Below are positions 23,455-32,043 of a DNA stretch of 37,017 bases, one piece after another. A model generated the notes under the pieces. It was not told the origin of the DNA. It ran no database searches and saw nothing but the letters and a program-made list of their open reading frames with translations. The number at the start of each line of letters is the position of its first letter. The stretch's first letter is position 1. The stretch spans positions 1 to 37,017 of the forward strand of contig CAZYJR010000040.1 of the NCBI GenBank assembly GCA_964647905.1, given 5' to 3'. Position numbers and translations under genes: made by a program. This DNA is from CAZYJR01 sp964647905 (GTDB taxonomy: Bacteria > Desulfobacterota > DSM-4660 > Desulfatiglandales > HGW-15).

Positions 23455-24420
23455 TTATTTCTTGGGGCGGATCAGTTGGCCGGCGCTGAAGCCGTTCCCG
23501 TCAAGAGGCTCAGCAGCGGCGTAGCGGTCCATGACCTTTACCGTCCGGATCTCCCCGACCTTGTCCCCCACCAGGTAGAAAGAGCGCCCGGATGCCGACC
23601 GTACCGGCTCGCCCCGGGTGAACACCTCGAAGACGTCCCCCTCGCTGAGTCCCACGTCCCGCCCTGCATTGATGATTATGTCCTCCGGCCCGGCCGACAG
23701 GACCCGCCCTGACCAGGCCTGCTCCCTCAGCTTTTCTCTTACACTCTCGGCCTGTTCCCTCAGTATCTCCTCCAGGGCCTTTTGCTTGAGCCTGTCCGGG
23801 ACGGCGGCGATGATCTCCTCGTCCGTCCGCGGTTCCTGTTCCTTTACAATCAAGGACTCGTCATCTTCCCTCTCGGGCACCTCCAGCCTCTTGCGCTTGA
23901 GGCTGGTAAGGAACAGGGTCCCGTTGGTGATATCCAGCGCGTTTATCACCATGGAGACCTCGATCTCCCTGCCCTTTCCAGTGAAAGGCCACACGGGAAT
24001 TCGATTCAAGGGCCAGAGGCCGGGGCCGTGATCGATCACCTCGAATGGATTCATCACGGAGGTGATAAGGACGTTCATGCCCATCTCTTCGGCCTTCTTG
24101 GCCAAATCAGGCTCAACGATTATGCCGAACTCGGGAGAGCGGGACTTGACCGTAGTAGGCAGGGGCTCATTGACCAACCTGACCACCAGATTGGGGTCCT
24201 GATCAAGGAGCTCGACCAGCCCGGCCGTAAGGTCTTCCACCCTTTCATCGCCCAAACCCTGCTGGTCCAGCATGGGAAGGACCAGGACGCGTTTCCTGAG
24301 GCCTGAATCGTCCGGCCTCACCTTCCTGTACATGTTTCTTGCAGCGCCGCACCCGGCCCCCTGAAGGATCAACCCCAGGACCACCGCCAGCACGAGCGAC
24401 TTCACGCCGCGCATCAGCAT
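23455..24420 (-). CDS. Putative lipoprotein with FlgT-like C-terminal domain
   Basis: This 321-residue envelope protein has a hydrophobic leader (about 6-20) ending QGAG before Cys24. It resembles a lipobox, although the -3 residue is Gly rather than Leu. Residues about 40-200 form a CsgG/TolB-N-like alpha/beta region (RVLVLPMLDQQGLGDERVEDL...LVELLDQDPNLVVRLV). A charged helix follows (about 200-235), then a C-terminal domain beginning IIINAGRDVGLSEGDVFEVF and ending GQLIRPKK. That pattern matches the FlgT C-terminal/SH3-like family seen in flagellar H-ring and other outer-membrane assembly lipoproteins. The start is ATG 24420, preceded by GGAAAGGTG; a GTG three codons upstream is possible. 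No flagellar genes are nearby, so the function is left open. Confidence 0.75.
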   Translation of the reverse strand: MLMRGVKSLVLAVVLGLILQGAGCGAARNMYRKVRPDDSGLRKRVLVLPMLDQQGLGDERVEDLTAGLVELLDQDPNLVVRLVNEPLPTTVKSRSPEFGIIVEPDLAKKAEEMGMNVLITSVMNPFEVIDHGPGLWPLNRIPVWPFTGKGREIEVSMVINALDITNGTLFLTSLKRKRLEVPEREDDESLIVKEQEPRTDEEIIAAVPDRLKQKALEEILREQAESVREKLREQAWSGRVLSAGPEDIIINAGRDVGLSEGDVFEVFTRGEPVRSASGRSFYLVGDKVGEIRTVKVMDRYAAAEPLDGNGFSAGQLIRPKK

Positions 24421-24449
24421 TTCATTCACCTTTCCGGTCCCACCTCGAC

Positions 24450-24731
24450 CTAGAAGGTCACCTCGAACGAGGATAACTCTCCCTTGTATTCCTCAGGGGT
24501 TTCCCGGACCCGCTCCACCCGGGCCGCAGGGGGGCCCTTGCGGCACCAGGCGACAAACTCCCGCACCCTCTCATCCGGGCCCTCGGCCACGGCCTCGACC
24601 GAGCCGTCCCGGCGGTTCCTTACCCATCCCGTGACTCCCAGGGCCTCAGCCTTCATCCGGGTGGAGTCCCGGAAGAAGACTCCCTGCACACGACCCTCGA
24701 TGATCAATCTTACCCTCTTGTACCCCTCCAT
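24450..24731 (-). CDS. acyP: Acylphosphatase
   Basis: This 93-residue enzyme hydrolyses acyl phosphates such as acetyl or carbamoyl phosphate. The acylphosphatase signature is clear: GRVQGVFFRDSTRMKAEALG carries the catalytic Arg, and GWVRNRRDGSVEAVAEG carries the catalytic Asn. The start at ATG 24731 is preferred because GGAG lies 6 nt before it. The GTG at 24746, overlapping the ligA stop, has a poorer site. It is downstream of and probably co-transcribed with ligA. Confidence 0.92.
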   Translation of the reverse strand: MEGYKRVRLIIEGRVQGVFFRDSTRMKAEALGVTGWVRNRRDGSVEAVAEGPDERVREFVAWCRKGPPAARVERVRETPEEYKGELSSFEVTF

Positions 24732-24742
24732 ACAGATCTCCG

Positions 24743-26782
24743 TCACCTCTGAGACGACCCCTGGTCCGCGCCCAGGAGATCGAAAAAAGCCTTTTCATCC
24801 AGGATCCGGATCCCCAGCTCCCGGGCGGTCTCAAGTTTTGAGCCCGAGGATTCGCCGGCCACGACGTAGTCCGTGCGGCGGCTCACCGAGGAGGCGACCT
24901 TTCCTCCTTTGCTCTCGATGCGCTCCCGGGCCTCGGCCCGCGACATGCCTTGGAGTGCCCCGGTCAAGACGAAGGTCCTCCCGGTGAGCCGGGCTTGCTC
25001 CCGGCCCCCGGGCCTGGACTGGAAGCGGATCCCCTGCTCAAGGAGGCGCCGGATGGCCTTGCGGTTGGCCTCATTAGAGAAATAGCTGACCACGCTCTCT
25101 GCAATGTGGGGTCCGATTTCCGGCACCTCGAGGAGGGCCTCCTCATCGGCCGCCTGAAGGGCCTCCAGGCTCCCGAATCGCTCGGCCAGGAGGCGGGCCA
25201 CGTGCTCGCCCACATGCCTTATTCCCAGGGCATAGATGAACCTGTCCAGGGTTGTCTCTTTGCTGTTCTCAATGGCCCTCAGAAGATTGTTCGCGGACTT
25301 TTCCGCCATTCTATCCAACTGGAGCAGCTTTTCAAGATCGAGCCGGTAGAGGTCTGCAGGCTCCCGCACCAGGCCGCGCTCTATGAGCTGTATCAACGTC
25401 TTCTCGCCAAGCCCGTCTATATCCATAGCGCCCCTGGATACGAAGTGGCGAAGCATGGCGCGCACCTGGGCCGGGCAGTTGCGGTTGGGGCATCTTATCA
25501 CCGCCTCGTCCGGTGCACGCTCCACAGGCGCGCCGCAGACCGGGCAGGACCCCGGCATTCGGAAGGATCTTTCCGTGCCGCTCCGCTTGGAGGGGATCGC
25601 CTTCACCACCTCCGGTATCACGTCCCCCGCCCTGCGCACCACCACTGTGTCGCCCACCCTGATGTCCTTCTTCTCGATCTCGTCCTGGTTGTGTAGGGTG
25701 GCCCTTTGGACCGTGACCCCGCCTATCTCCACGGGCTCCAGGTGGGCGACCGGGGTAAGGGCCCCTGTTCGTCCCACCTGGACCTCTATCTTCTGGACAT
25801 TGGTGGTCTTCTCAGTGGGCTTGAACTTGAAGGCCAGCGCCCACCTGGGGCTGCGGGAGACCTGTCCCAGCTCTGCCTGGAGGCTCAGGTTGTTGACCTT
25901 GACAACCGCGCCGTCTATCTCGAAGGGAAACCGGTCCCGCCCCTCCTCGAGCTCGCCGCAGTATAGGATCACCTGGTCAGGATCGGAGCAGACCCTCAAA
26001 TAAGGCCGATTCACCCTCAAGCCCCACTCCTGGAGTGCGAGCATCAGCTCCATCTGCGTCTCAAAGCTGTATCCGCTGATGGTGCCCGCGCCGTAGCAGA
26101 ACATCCTGAGGGGCCGCTTGGCCGTCACCCTGGGATCCAACTGCCTCAGGGAGCCCGCGGCCGCGTTTCGGGGATTGGCGAAAGGGGCTTCATCGCGGTC
26201 AAGGCGTTCCCGGTTCAAGGCCTGGAACTCCTCGAGCTCCATATAGACCTCCCCACGGACCTCCAAGAGCTCGGGGGCCGGGCGTCCTCCTCGCAGCTCC
26301 AGCAGGGAAACCGGTACATCCAGGACGGTCTTCAAATTCGCTGTTATATTCTCCCCGACAAACCCGTTTCCCCGGGTGGATGCCACAGTGAGCACCCCCT
26401 TCTCGTAAACCGCTTCCACCGCAAGACCGTCCATCTTGGGCTCCACCAGGTAATCGACCGGCGCCTCCCGCCGCAGAAAACGCCTTACGCGGGCGTCAAA
26501 GGCGATAATCTCCTGATGGGAGAACGCGTTCTGGAGGCTCAACATCGGGATTCGATGCTCGACCGGGGAGAAGGTCTCCTGGGGCTCCGCCCCCACCCGC
26601 TGGGTCGGGGAGTCCGGGGTTACCAGATGGGGGTATTCCTGCTCCAAGGCGACCAGGCGCTCAAAGAGCTTGTCGTACTCCGCGTCCGAGATCTCGGGAT
26701 CGTCCAGGACGTAGTAGCGGTAGTTATGGTACTCGATTTCCTTGCGGAGCTCGCTCAGCTCCCTGACGACTTCCTCTTCCAT
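24743..26782 (-). CDS. ligA: NAD-dependent DNA ligase LigA
   Basis: This is the 679-residue replicative ligase that seals Okazaki fragments using NAD+. In order there are domain Ia (HNYRYYVLDDPEISDAEYD), the adenylation domain with active-site Lys in EPKMDGLA (about residue 116), TRGNGFVGENIT and the RNAAAGSLRQLD block, an OB fold, a four-cysteine zinc finger (CPVC...CPNRNC), helix-hairpin-helix repeats (MDIDGLGEKTLIQLIERG and GIRHVGEHVARLLAERFG), and a C-terminal BRCT domain (GRTFVLTGALQGMSRAEA). The length matches E. coli LigA. ATG 26782 is chosen because it aligns with the normal N-terminus; upstream non-ATG starts add 15 residues without support. The start is 14 nt after the upstream gene's stop. 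Confidence 0.95.
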   Translation of the reverse strand: MEEEVVRELSELRKEIEYHNYRYYVLDDPEISDAEYDKLFERLVALEQEYPHLVTPDSPTQRVGAEPQETFSPVEHRIPMLSLQNAFSHQEIIAFDARVRRFLRREAPVDYLVEPKMDGLAVEAVYEKGVLTVASTRGNGFVGENITANLKTVLDVPVSLLELRGGRPAPELLEVRGEVYMELEEFQALNRERLDRDEAPFANPRNAAAGSLRQLDPRVTAKRPLRMFCYGAGTISGYSFETQMELMLALQEWGLRVNRPYLRVCSDPDQVILYCGELEEGRDRFPFEIDGAVVKVNNLSLQAELGQVSRSPRWALAFKFKPTEKTTNVQKIEVQVGRTGALTPVAHLEPVEIGGVTVQRATLHNQDEIEKKDIRVGDTVVVRRAGDVIPEVVKAIPSKRSGTERSFRMPGSCPVCGAPVERAPDEAVIRCPNRNCPAQVRAMLRHFVSRGAMDIDGLGEKTLIQLIERGLVREPADLYRLDLEKLLQLDRMAEKSANNLLRAIENSKETTLDRFIYALGIRHVGEHVARLLAERFGSLEALQAADEEALLEVPEIGPHIAESVVSYFSNEANRKAIRRLLEQGIRFQSRPGGREQARLTGRTFVLTGALQGMSRAEARERIESKGGKVASSVSRRTDYVVAGESSGSKLETARELGIRILDEKAFFDLLGADQGSSQR

Positions 26783-26795
26783 AAAGGCGCGCACC

Positions 26796-27581
26796 TCATT
26801 GAGTTGAAAGCCCCCCGGGCGGAGCACAAAGGATCACTTCCAGAAGCACCCGGACCAGGTCCCGGCAAGCATCCTGCAGCTTCTTACTGGAAAAGCCGTG
26901 ACGCCACGCATCGCCCGAGAGCTCGTCCGATACGGCCAAGAGGGAAGCCAGCTTGACCCCCCTGAAGGCGGCCGCCTTGAACAGGGCGGAGAGCTCCATT
27001 TCCACCGCCAGCACCCCGAGCTCGTTGAACCTCGCCACCTTGGCCCTGGTTTCCCTGTATGGGGCGTCCGTGGTCCAAACCCGGCCTTCACGGGCCCGCA
27101 ACCCGCTCTTAGCAAGGCATGCCCTCAGCCCCTCGACCATGCCGGCATCCGCCCCGGGGACCCGGCCGGGCAGGGGGTAGTGGGCCGAGGTCCCCTCCTC
27201 GGAGACCGCCGAGAGGGGCATGACCAATTCGCCCAGGCCCAGGTCCGGCTGGAGGGATCCGCACCAACCGGCGACCCAGATCCTGGAGGCCCCCAGGGCG
27301 ATGAGCTCTTCCAAGCCCATCACCGCCTGCGGCGCGCCCAAGAAAGGCCCGGCCGCCGTGAGCCGGGGCTTGCCGGCTGAGGCGGATTTCACCTGGTAGG
27401 CCTTGTAGAGGCCGAATCCGCTGACCCGCGTCTCCCGGGCCTTTGCGGTCCTAACCGCCAGCTCAAGAAGAGGCCCGGGCATGCACATCAACAGGTCCGG
27501 AGCCGCCCCGGGGTCCCTCCTGCCCCGCAAAGGCCTTACAATCTCTTCATCCCCTAAGCCGGCGTGCTTCCCCTTATCCAC
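26796..27581 (-). CDS. Nucleoside phosphorylase-like protein (PNP/UDP phosphorylase family)
   Basis: This 261-residue (from GTG 27581) member of the purine-nucleoside/uridine phosphorylase family would split nucleosides with phosphate. Family features are AGPFLGAPQAVMGLEELIALGASRIWVAGWCGSL in sense order (phosphate and base loop), and the ribose-binding Met-Glu in GVLAVEMELSALFKAAAFRG. The final Asp-type residue of the catalytic loop may lie in VSDELSGDAW. There is an extended, poorly conserved N-terminus. GTG 27635 is an alternative start but adds an Arg-rich stretch with no ribosome binding site. Substrate (uridine, purine nucleoside or methylthioadenosine) is not assignable. It heads the ligA-acyP transcript and is divergent from ffh. 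Confidence 0.78.
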   Translation of the reverse strand: MDKGKHAGLGDEEIVRPLRGRRDPGAAPDLLMCMPGPLLELAVRTAKARETRVSGFGLYKAYQVKSASAGKPRLTAAGPFLGAPQAVMGLEELIALGASRIWVAGWCGSLQPDLGLGELVMPLSAVSEEGTSAHYPLPGRVPGADAGMVEGLRACLAKSGLRAREGRVWTTDAPYRETRAKVARFNELGVLAVEMELSALFKAAAFRGVKLASLLAVSDELSGDAWRHGFSSKKLQDACRDLVRVLLEVILCAPPGGLSTQ

Positions 27582-27763
27582 TGTCGCCCCGCCCCTTCTC
27601 CCGGCCCGCCCGACAGCCCGGGAACACGGGGTCACATATTAGTTGGCCGCCCGGACCATGGCAACCCGAAAAGTCCGGCCCGGGTGTTTAGGGATGGAAA
27701 CCAACCGGAGGTATGCTAGAATGCACCCGCTTTTCCGGGGAAGCTCCTATGGGCTCATTTTCC

Positions 27764-27792
27764 TTGACAACTTGAGACTATAGCGATAGACT
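27764..27792 (+). promoter_or_regulatory. Sigma-70 promoter of the ffh operon
   Basis: TTGACA (27764-27769), 17 nt, TAGACT (27787-27792). The -35 box is perfect and the -10 box is 4 of 6. Transcription would start near 27799, about 30 nt before ATG 27830. A second possible extended -10 (TGCTAGAAT, 27715-27722) lies upstream without a good -35. Confidence 0.7.
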
Positions 27793-27829
27793 TTTTTGTT
27801 TATTATCAGGATAAGTGGGCATAGTTCTC

Positions 27830-29155
27830 ATGTTTGAAAGCCTTACTGAAAAGCTGGAGACCACCTTCAAGGGCCTCAAGGGCCGCGGGCGGCTGACCGA
27901 GAAGAACATCCAGGACGCCCTCAAAGAGGTGCGCCTGGCCTTTCTGGAAGCCGATGTCAATTACAAGGTGGTAAAGAGGCTTATAGAGGACATCCGCGGC
28001 CGGGCCATCGGCCAGGAGGTTCTGGAGAGCCTCACCCCGGGCCAGCAGGTCATAAAGATAGTAAATGAGGAGCTCATCCGCCTGATGGGAGAGGAAGGCC
28101 ACGACCTGGACCTCACCGGGCGCACCCCCTTGGTCCTCATGCTGGTGGGACTCCAGGGCTCGGGCAAGACCACCACGGCGGCCAAGCTGGCCCTTTACCT
28201 CAGGCGAAAGGGCAGACACTCTTACCTGGTGCCCGCGGACGTCCAGCGACCGGCAGCCATAGACCAGCTTGCCAAGCTGGGCTCCCAGATCGACGTCCCG
28301 GTACACCCCACTGATCCGGGGAGAAAGCCGGAGGAGATATGCACTGAAGCCGTATCCCAGGGTGCGGCCTCGGGGTGCGATATCCTGATACTGGATACCG
28401 CAGGGAGACTCCACATCAATGAAGAGCTCATGGACGAGCTGGCAAGGATAAAGGAGCACACGTCTCCCTCTGAAGTACTCCTGGTGGCGGATGCAATGAC
28501 CGGGCAGGACGCCGTGTCCGTGGCCAAGACCTTCAATGACCTGCTCGACATAACAGGAGTCGTACTGACCAAGACCGAGGGCGACGCCAGGGGCGGCGCT
28601 ACGCTCTCGATCAGGGCTGTCACGGAAAAGCCCGTGAAGTTCATAGGCGTGGGCGAGGGGCTTGACGCCCTGGAGCGGTTCCACCCGGAACGCATGGCCG
28701 GCCGCATACTGGGCATGGGGGACATGCTTTCCCTGATCGAAAAGGCCCAGGCTGAATTCGATGAGAAGGAAGCCCTCAAGCTACAGGAGAAGCTTAAGAA
28801 ACGGGATTTCGATCTGGAGGATTTCAGGGATCAGCTCAGGCAGGTGAGGAAGCTGGGCAGCATGGAGCAGATCCTGGGCATGATGCCCGGAATGGGGCAG
28901 CTCAAGCAGCTCAAGAACATGAAGCCAGACGAGGCCGAGCTGGTCAAGATCGACGCCATAATCAACTCAATGACCAGGGGGGAGAGGCGCAACCACCGGA
29001 TCATAAACGGCAGCCGCCGGAAGCGGATCGCCAGGGGAAGCGGGACCAAGGTGCAGGACGTAAACCGGGTGCTCAAGAACTTCGCCCAGACCAAGAAAAT
29101 GATGCAACAGCTAAGCAGGAAGGGAGGGCGAGGCCTGCCCTCCATGTTTCGGTAA
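27830..29155 (+). CDS. ffh: Signal recognition particle protein Ffh
   Basis: This 441-residue SRP54 GTPase binds 4.5S RNA and hydrophobic signal sequences and docks with FtsY for co-translational membrane insertion. The N domain covers about 1-85. The G domain has the P-loop GLQGSGKTTTAAKLA (about 105-119), DVQRPAAIDQL, DTAGRLHINEELMDEL, TKTEGDARGG and GVGEGLDALERF. The methionine-rich M domain follows, with MEQILGMMPGMGQLKQL and the RNA-binding helix SRRKRIARGSG. Start ATG 27830 (MFESLTEKLE) is the standard N-terminus. It is the first gene of the long housekeeping run that extends at least to rsmI. Confidence 0.97.
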   Translation: MFESLTEKLETTFKGLKGRGRLTEKNIQDALKEVRLAFLEADVNYKVVKRLIEDIRGRAIGQEVLESLTPGQQVIKIVNEELIRLMGEEGHDLDLTGRTPLVLMLVGLQGSGKTTTAAKLALYLRRKGRHSYLVPADVQRPAAIDQLAKLGSQIDVPVHPTDPGRKPEEICTEAVSQGAASGCDILILDTAGRLHINEELMDELARIKEHTSPSEVLLVADAMTGQDAVSVAKTFNDLLDITGVVLTKTEGDARGGATLSIRAVTEKPVKFIGVGEGLDALERFHPERMAGRILGMGDMLSLIEKAQAEFDEKEALKLQEKLKKRDFDLEDFRDQLRQVRKLGSMEQILGMMPGMGQLKQLKNMKPDEAELVKIDAIINSMTRGERRNHRIINGSRRKRIARGSGTKVQDVNRVLKNFAQTKKMMQQLSRKGGRGLPSMFR

Positions 29156-29184
29156 CTCAGCTCGAGGAGGATAGGGAAGAGCAA

Positions 29185-29451
29185 ATGGCAGTAAAAATCC
29201 GATTGGCAAGGATGGGTGCAAAGAAGAGGCCTTTTTACAGGTTGGTGGCCGCTGATACGGAGTCGCCCAGGGACGGGAGGTTCCTGGAGATCCTGGGGTA
29301 TTACGACCCCATGAAGGACCCGGCGGAGGTCCGGATCCACCAGGACAAGGTGAGCCGCTGGCTGCAGAGCGGGGCCCTTGTCTCGGAGGCGGCTCGGGCC
29401 TTACTGAAGAAGGAGGGGCTTCTGAAGGCTTCTCTAACCGGGACCGGCTAG
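29185..29451 (+). CDS. rpsP: 30S ribosomal protein S16
   Basis: This 88-residue bS16 opens MAVKIRLARMGAKKRPFYR and contains the conserved VAADTESPRDGRFLEILGYYDP. It is a small-subunit assembly protein that stabilises the 16S 5' domain. A strong GGAGG region precedes the ATG. It stands between ffh and khpA as in many bacteria. Confidence 0.97.
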   Translation: MAVKIRLARMGAKKRPFYRLVAADTESPRDGRFLEILGYYDPMKDPAEVRIHQDKVSRWLQSGALVSEAARALLKKEGLLKASLTGTG

Positions 29452-29500
29452 AGGAGGCGGGCTCAAGGGCTGAGCAACTCAGGCAGGGAGGTTTACCGAG

Positions 29501-29731
29501 ATGAAGGAGCTCATTGCTTACATCGCTAGAGCGCTGGTGGACAAGCCCGAAGAGGTCAGCGTTACCGAGATCGAGGGAGAGCAGACTTCCGTGATCGAGC
29601 TGAAGGTAGCCAAGGAAGACCTGGGAAAGGTCATCGGCAAGCAGGGACGTACTGCGCGGGCCATGCGGACGATACTGAGCGCCGCTTCCACGAAGATCCA
29701 CAAAAGGTCGGTCCTGGAAATCATCGAGTGA
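29501..29731 (+). CDS. khpA: KH-domain RNA-binding protein KhpA
   Basis: This 76-residue single type II KH domain protein has the GXXG loop in GKVIGKQGRTAR (about 43-54). It binds RNA, in other bacteria together with KhpB, and influences cell division and sRNA function. It lies between rpsP and rimM, the canonical location. GGGAGG precedes the start. Its stop codon overlaps the rimM GTG start by 4 nt. Confidence 0.95.
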   Translation: MKELIAYIARALVDKPEEVSVTEIEGEQTSVIELKVAKEDLGKVIGKQGRTARAMRTILSAASTKIHKRSVLEIIE

Positions 29732-30261
29732 GTTTGAAAGAGGCTTCCTCCTCTGAGTTTTTCGTGCTGGGGAAAGTGGCGAGACCCCACGGCCTTGACG
29801 GGGTGTTGAGGATCAGGTCCTGGGCTGAATCCGAAGAATCGTTTTCAAAGGCCGGTCGGGTGATATTGGAGACCGTCCGGGGGGAGAGGAGGGAGTTCGC
29901 AGTCGCCTCCGCCCGCAGTCACAAACGGGAGGTATTGCTGGAGCTCGAAGGCATAGACTCCATCGAAGAGGCGGAGCGATTCAGGGGCGCAAAGGTCCTG
30001 GTCCGGCGGAGCTCACTTGAGCGGGGGAGTGAAGAGTATTTCTGGCACGAGCTCATAGGCCTGGACGTATACCTGAACACAGGGCGGTTCCTGGGCCGGC
30101 TCCAGCAGATCCTACCCACGGGAGGGACGGACGTCTTCATAGTCCGCGGGGGTGGGAAGGAGATCATGGTTCCGGCCGCCAGGGAAGTGGTGGAAGAGAT
30201 CGACCTGGCCTCCAACCGCATGGTGATCGCCGAGATGGAAGGCCTCCTGGAGCTGAATTGA
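29728..30261 (+). CDS. rimM: 16S rRNA processing protein RimM
   Basis: This 177-residue 30S maturation factor binds S19. An N-terminal beta-barrel opens FFVLGKVARPHGLDGVLRI, and the C-terminal PRC-barrel contains YFWHELIGLDVYLNTGRFLG and EIMVPAAREVV. The start is GTG 29728, which overlaps the khpA stop (GTGA), implying translational coupling; a TTG two codons later is an alternative. It precedes trmD, overlapping it by 4 nt. Confidence 0.94.
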   Translation: MSLKEASSSEFFVLGKVARPHGLDGVLRIRSWAESEESFSKAGRVILETVRGERREFAVASARSHKREVLLELEGIDSIEEAERFRGAKVLVRRSSLERGSEEYFWHELIGLDVYLNTGRFLGRLQQILPTGGTDVFIVRGGGKEIMVPAAREVVEEIDLASNRMVIAEMEGLLELN

Positions 30262-31016
30262 GGATCGACATCCTAACCCTCTTCCCCGAGCTCTTCACAC
30301 CGTTCCTAAGGCATGGGATCCTGGGGCGGGCCATCGAGCGAGGGGTCTTGGAGGTGGGGCTGGAAAACATAAGGGATTTCGCCCGGGGGCCCCACAGAGT
30401 TACAGATGACCGGCCGTACGGGGGCGGAGCCGGAATGGTCATGAAGGCCGGACCTATTGTGCGGGCCCTGCAATTCGTGGAGAGGCCGGGGCAAAAAAGC
30501 CGGGTTGTGCTGCTCACCCCCCAGGGCCGCCTCCTGGACCAGGACCTTGCCTGGGACCTGGCAGGCACAGGCCACTTGGTCTTGATCTGCGGCCGTTACG
30601 AAGGGGTGGATGAGAGGGTCAGCGAGGGTCATGTGGATATTGAGGTCTCTCTCGGCGACTTCGTTCTGAGCGGCGGCGAGGTGGCCGCCATGGCGGTGGT
30701 CGATGCCGTGGGAAGACTGGTGCCCGGGGTGCTCGGTTGCGGGGAGTCAAACCGGGAGGACTCGTTTTCAGACGGACTCCTGGAGCATCCTCACTACACC
30801 CGGCCCAAGATTTTCGAGGGGCGGGAGGTCCCGGAAGTCCTGCTCTCCGGAGACCATGAGCGTATAAGGAGGTGGAGGCGGGCCGAGTCATTGAGGCGCA
30901 CCATGAAGAGAAGGCCGGACCTCCTGGAAAAGGCCCTTCTGACAGAGCAAGACCGGGCCGTCTTGTCCAGACTGGCCTCACGGACGGGCAACGACCGCAG
31001 TGGCCGGAATGGTTAG
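30258..31016 (+). CDS. trmD: tRNA (guanine37-N1)-methyltransferase TrmD
   Basis: This 252-residue SPOUT methylase makes m1G37 in tRNAs reading CNN codons and prevents +1 frameshifting. Hallmarks are DILTLFPELFTPFLRHGILG, DRPYGGGAGMVM, the SAM knot LICGRYEGVDERV and LSGGEVAAMAVVDAVGRLVPG, then the DSFSDGLLEHPHYTRP block and C-terminal helical domain. The start codon is TTG overlapping the rimM stop; no better start exists and the N-terminus aligns at that point. Confidence 0.95.
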   Translation: MRIDILTLFPELFTPFLRHGILGRAIERGVLEVGLENIRDFARGPHRVTDDRPYGGGAGMVMKAGPIVRALQFVERPGQKSRVVLLTPQGRLLDQDLAWDLAGTGHLVLICGRYEGVDERVSEGHVDIEVSLGDFVLSGGEVAAMAVVDAVGRLVPGVLGCGESNREDSFSDGLLEHPHYTRPKIFEGREVPEVLLSGDHERIRRWRRAESLRRTMKRRPDLLEKALLTEQDRAVLSRLASRTGNDRSGRNG

Positions 31017-31611
31017 AACGCCCCGGCTCTACATGGGCCTCCTCCACTATCCGGTCTACAACAAGCACCGCGAGAAGATCGCGTCCGCACTCACCACCCT
31101 GGACCTGCACGACCTGGCCAGGGTGGGAAGGACCTATGATCTCAAGCGTTTTTTCGTGGTGACCCCTCTAGCGGACCAGCAGGAGCTGGCCCGCTGGGTG
31201 GTGGAGCACTGGACCAAGGGGCACGGGGCGAGTTATAACAGGGACCGCAAAGAGGCCGTGGACCGGATCGCGGTGGCGGCCGACCTGGACGAAGCCGTAA
31301 GTGAGATCATGGCCGCTGAAGGGGAAACGCCCCTGCTCCTGGCCACCGATGCCACAAGGCCTCCCGGAGGGGTGTTGGACTTTCGAAGCGCCCGGGAGAT
31401 TATTTGGTCCGGGCGGGCGGCGCTGCTGCTCTTGGGCACAGCCTGGGGCCTTCACAGCGAAGTTCTGGCAAGGGCCGATCACGTGCTGGAGCCGGTGGCG
31501 GGCAGAGGGGACTACAACCACCTTTCGGTCCGGGCCGCCGCCGCTATCATAGTGGACCGAGTCATGGTCCGGCCGGACCAGGCCGCAGAAGGGCGCCGGG
31601 GGGCCCGGTAG
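31009..31611 (+). CDS. SPOUT-type RNA methyltransferase between trmD and rplS
   Basis: This protein of about 200 residues (MVRTPRLYMGLLHYPVYNK...) resembles a SAM-dependent RNA methyltransferase family found next to trmD in Desulfovibrio-like bacteria and some deep lineages. The C-terminal half carries a trefoil-knot pattern: LLLLGTAWGLHSEVLARADHV, then PVAGRGDYNHLSVRAAAAIIVDRV. The substrate has not, to my knowledge, been defined; tRNA or rRNA is inferred from context. The start at ATG 31009 overlaps the trmD stop by 8 nt; a GTG at 31000 is possible. Confidence 0.82.
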   Translation: MVRTPRLYMGLLHYPVYNKHREKIASALTTLDLHDLARVGRTYDLKRFFVVTPLADQQELARWVVEHWTKGHGASYNRDRKEAVDRIAVAADLDEAVSEIMAAEGETPLLLATDATRPPGGVLDFRSAREIIWSGRAALLLLGTAWGLHSEVLARADHVLEPVAGRGDYNHLSVRAAAAIIVDRVMVRPDQAAEGRRGAR

Positions 31612-31654
31612 GCGCCTGACCGGGAAGAGAAGTCAAGGTACGGGAGATGACAAA

Positions 31655-32002
31655 ATGGACGTTATACAAGCAATCGAAAATGAGCAAATGCGCCTGGATA
31701 TACCGAATTTCAGGCCCGGGGACACCATCAAGGTCCATGCCAGGATAACGGAGGGGGAAAAAGAGCGGATCCAGGTGTTCCAGGGCTTTGTGCTCAGGAA
31801 GCGCCACGGTAAGACCGGGGCAACCTTCACTGTGCGCAAGGTCTCTTACGGAATCGGCGTGGAAAGGGTCTTCCCCCTGCACTCCCCCACTATAGACAAG
31901 ATAGAGGTCGTATCCAGGGGAAAGGTACGTCAGGGGAGGATCTACTACATGAGGAACCTGAGGGGTAAGGCCGCCAGAATCAAGGAAAAGAGGATGCGGT
32001 AA
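31655..32002 (+). CDS. rplS: 50S ribosomal protein L19
   Basis: This 115-residue bL19 contains FRPGDTIKVHARITEGEKER, GFVLRKRHGKTGATFTVRKV and GVERVFPLHSPTIDKIEV. It sits at the subunit interface of the ribosome. GGGAGATG precedes the ATG. Order trmD-(methylase)-rplS-rnhB is conserved. Confidence 0.97.
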   Translation: MDVIQAIENEQMRLDIPNFRPGDTIKVHARITEGEKERIQVFQGFVLRKRHGKTGATFTVRKVSYGIGVERVFPLHSPTIDKIEVVSRGKVRQGRIYYMRNLRGKAARIKEKRMR

Positions 32003-32043
32003 CCCCGTTTTCACCCGGATCGATCTTGGGCCCGGCAAGAAAT

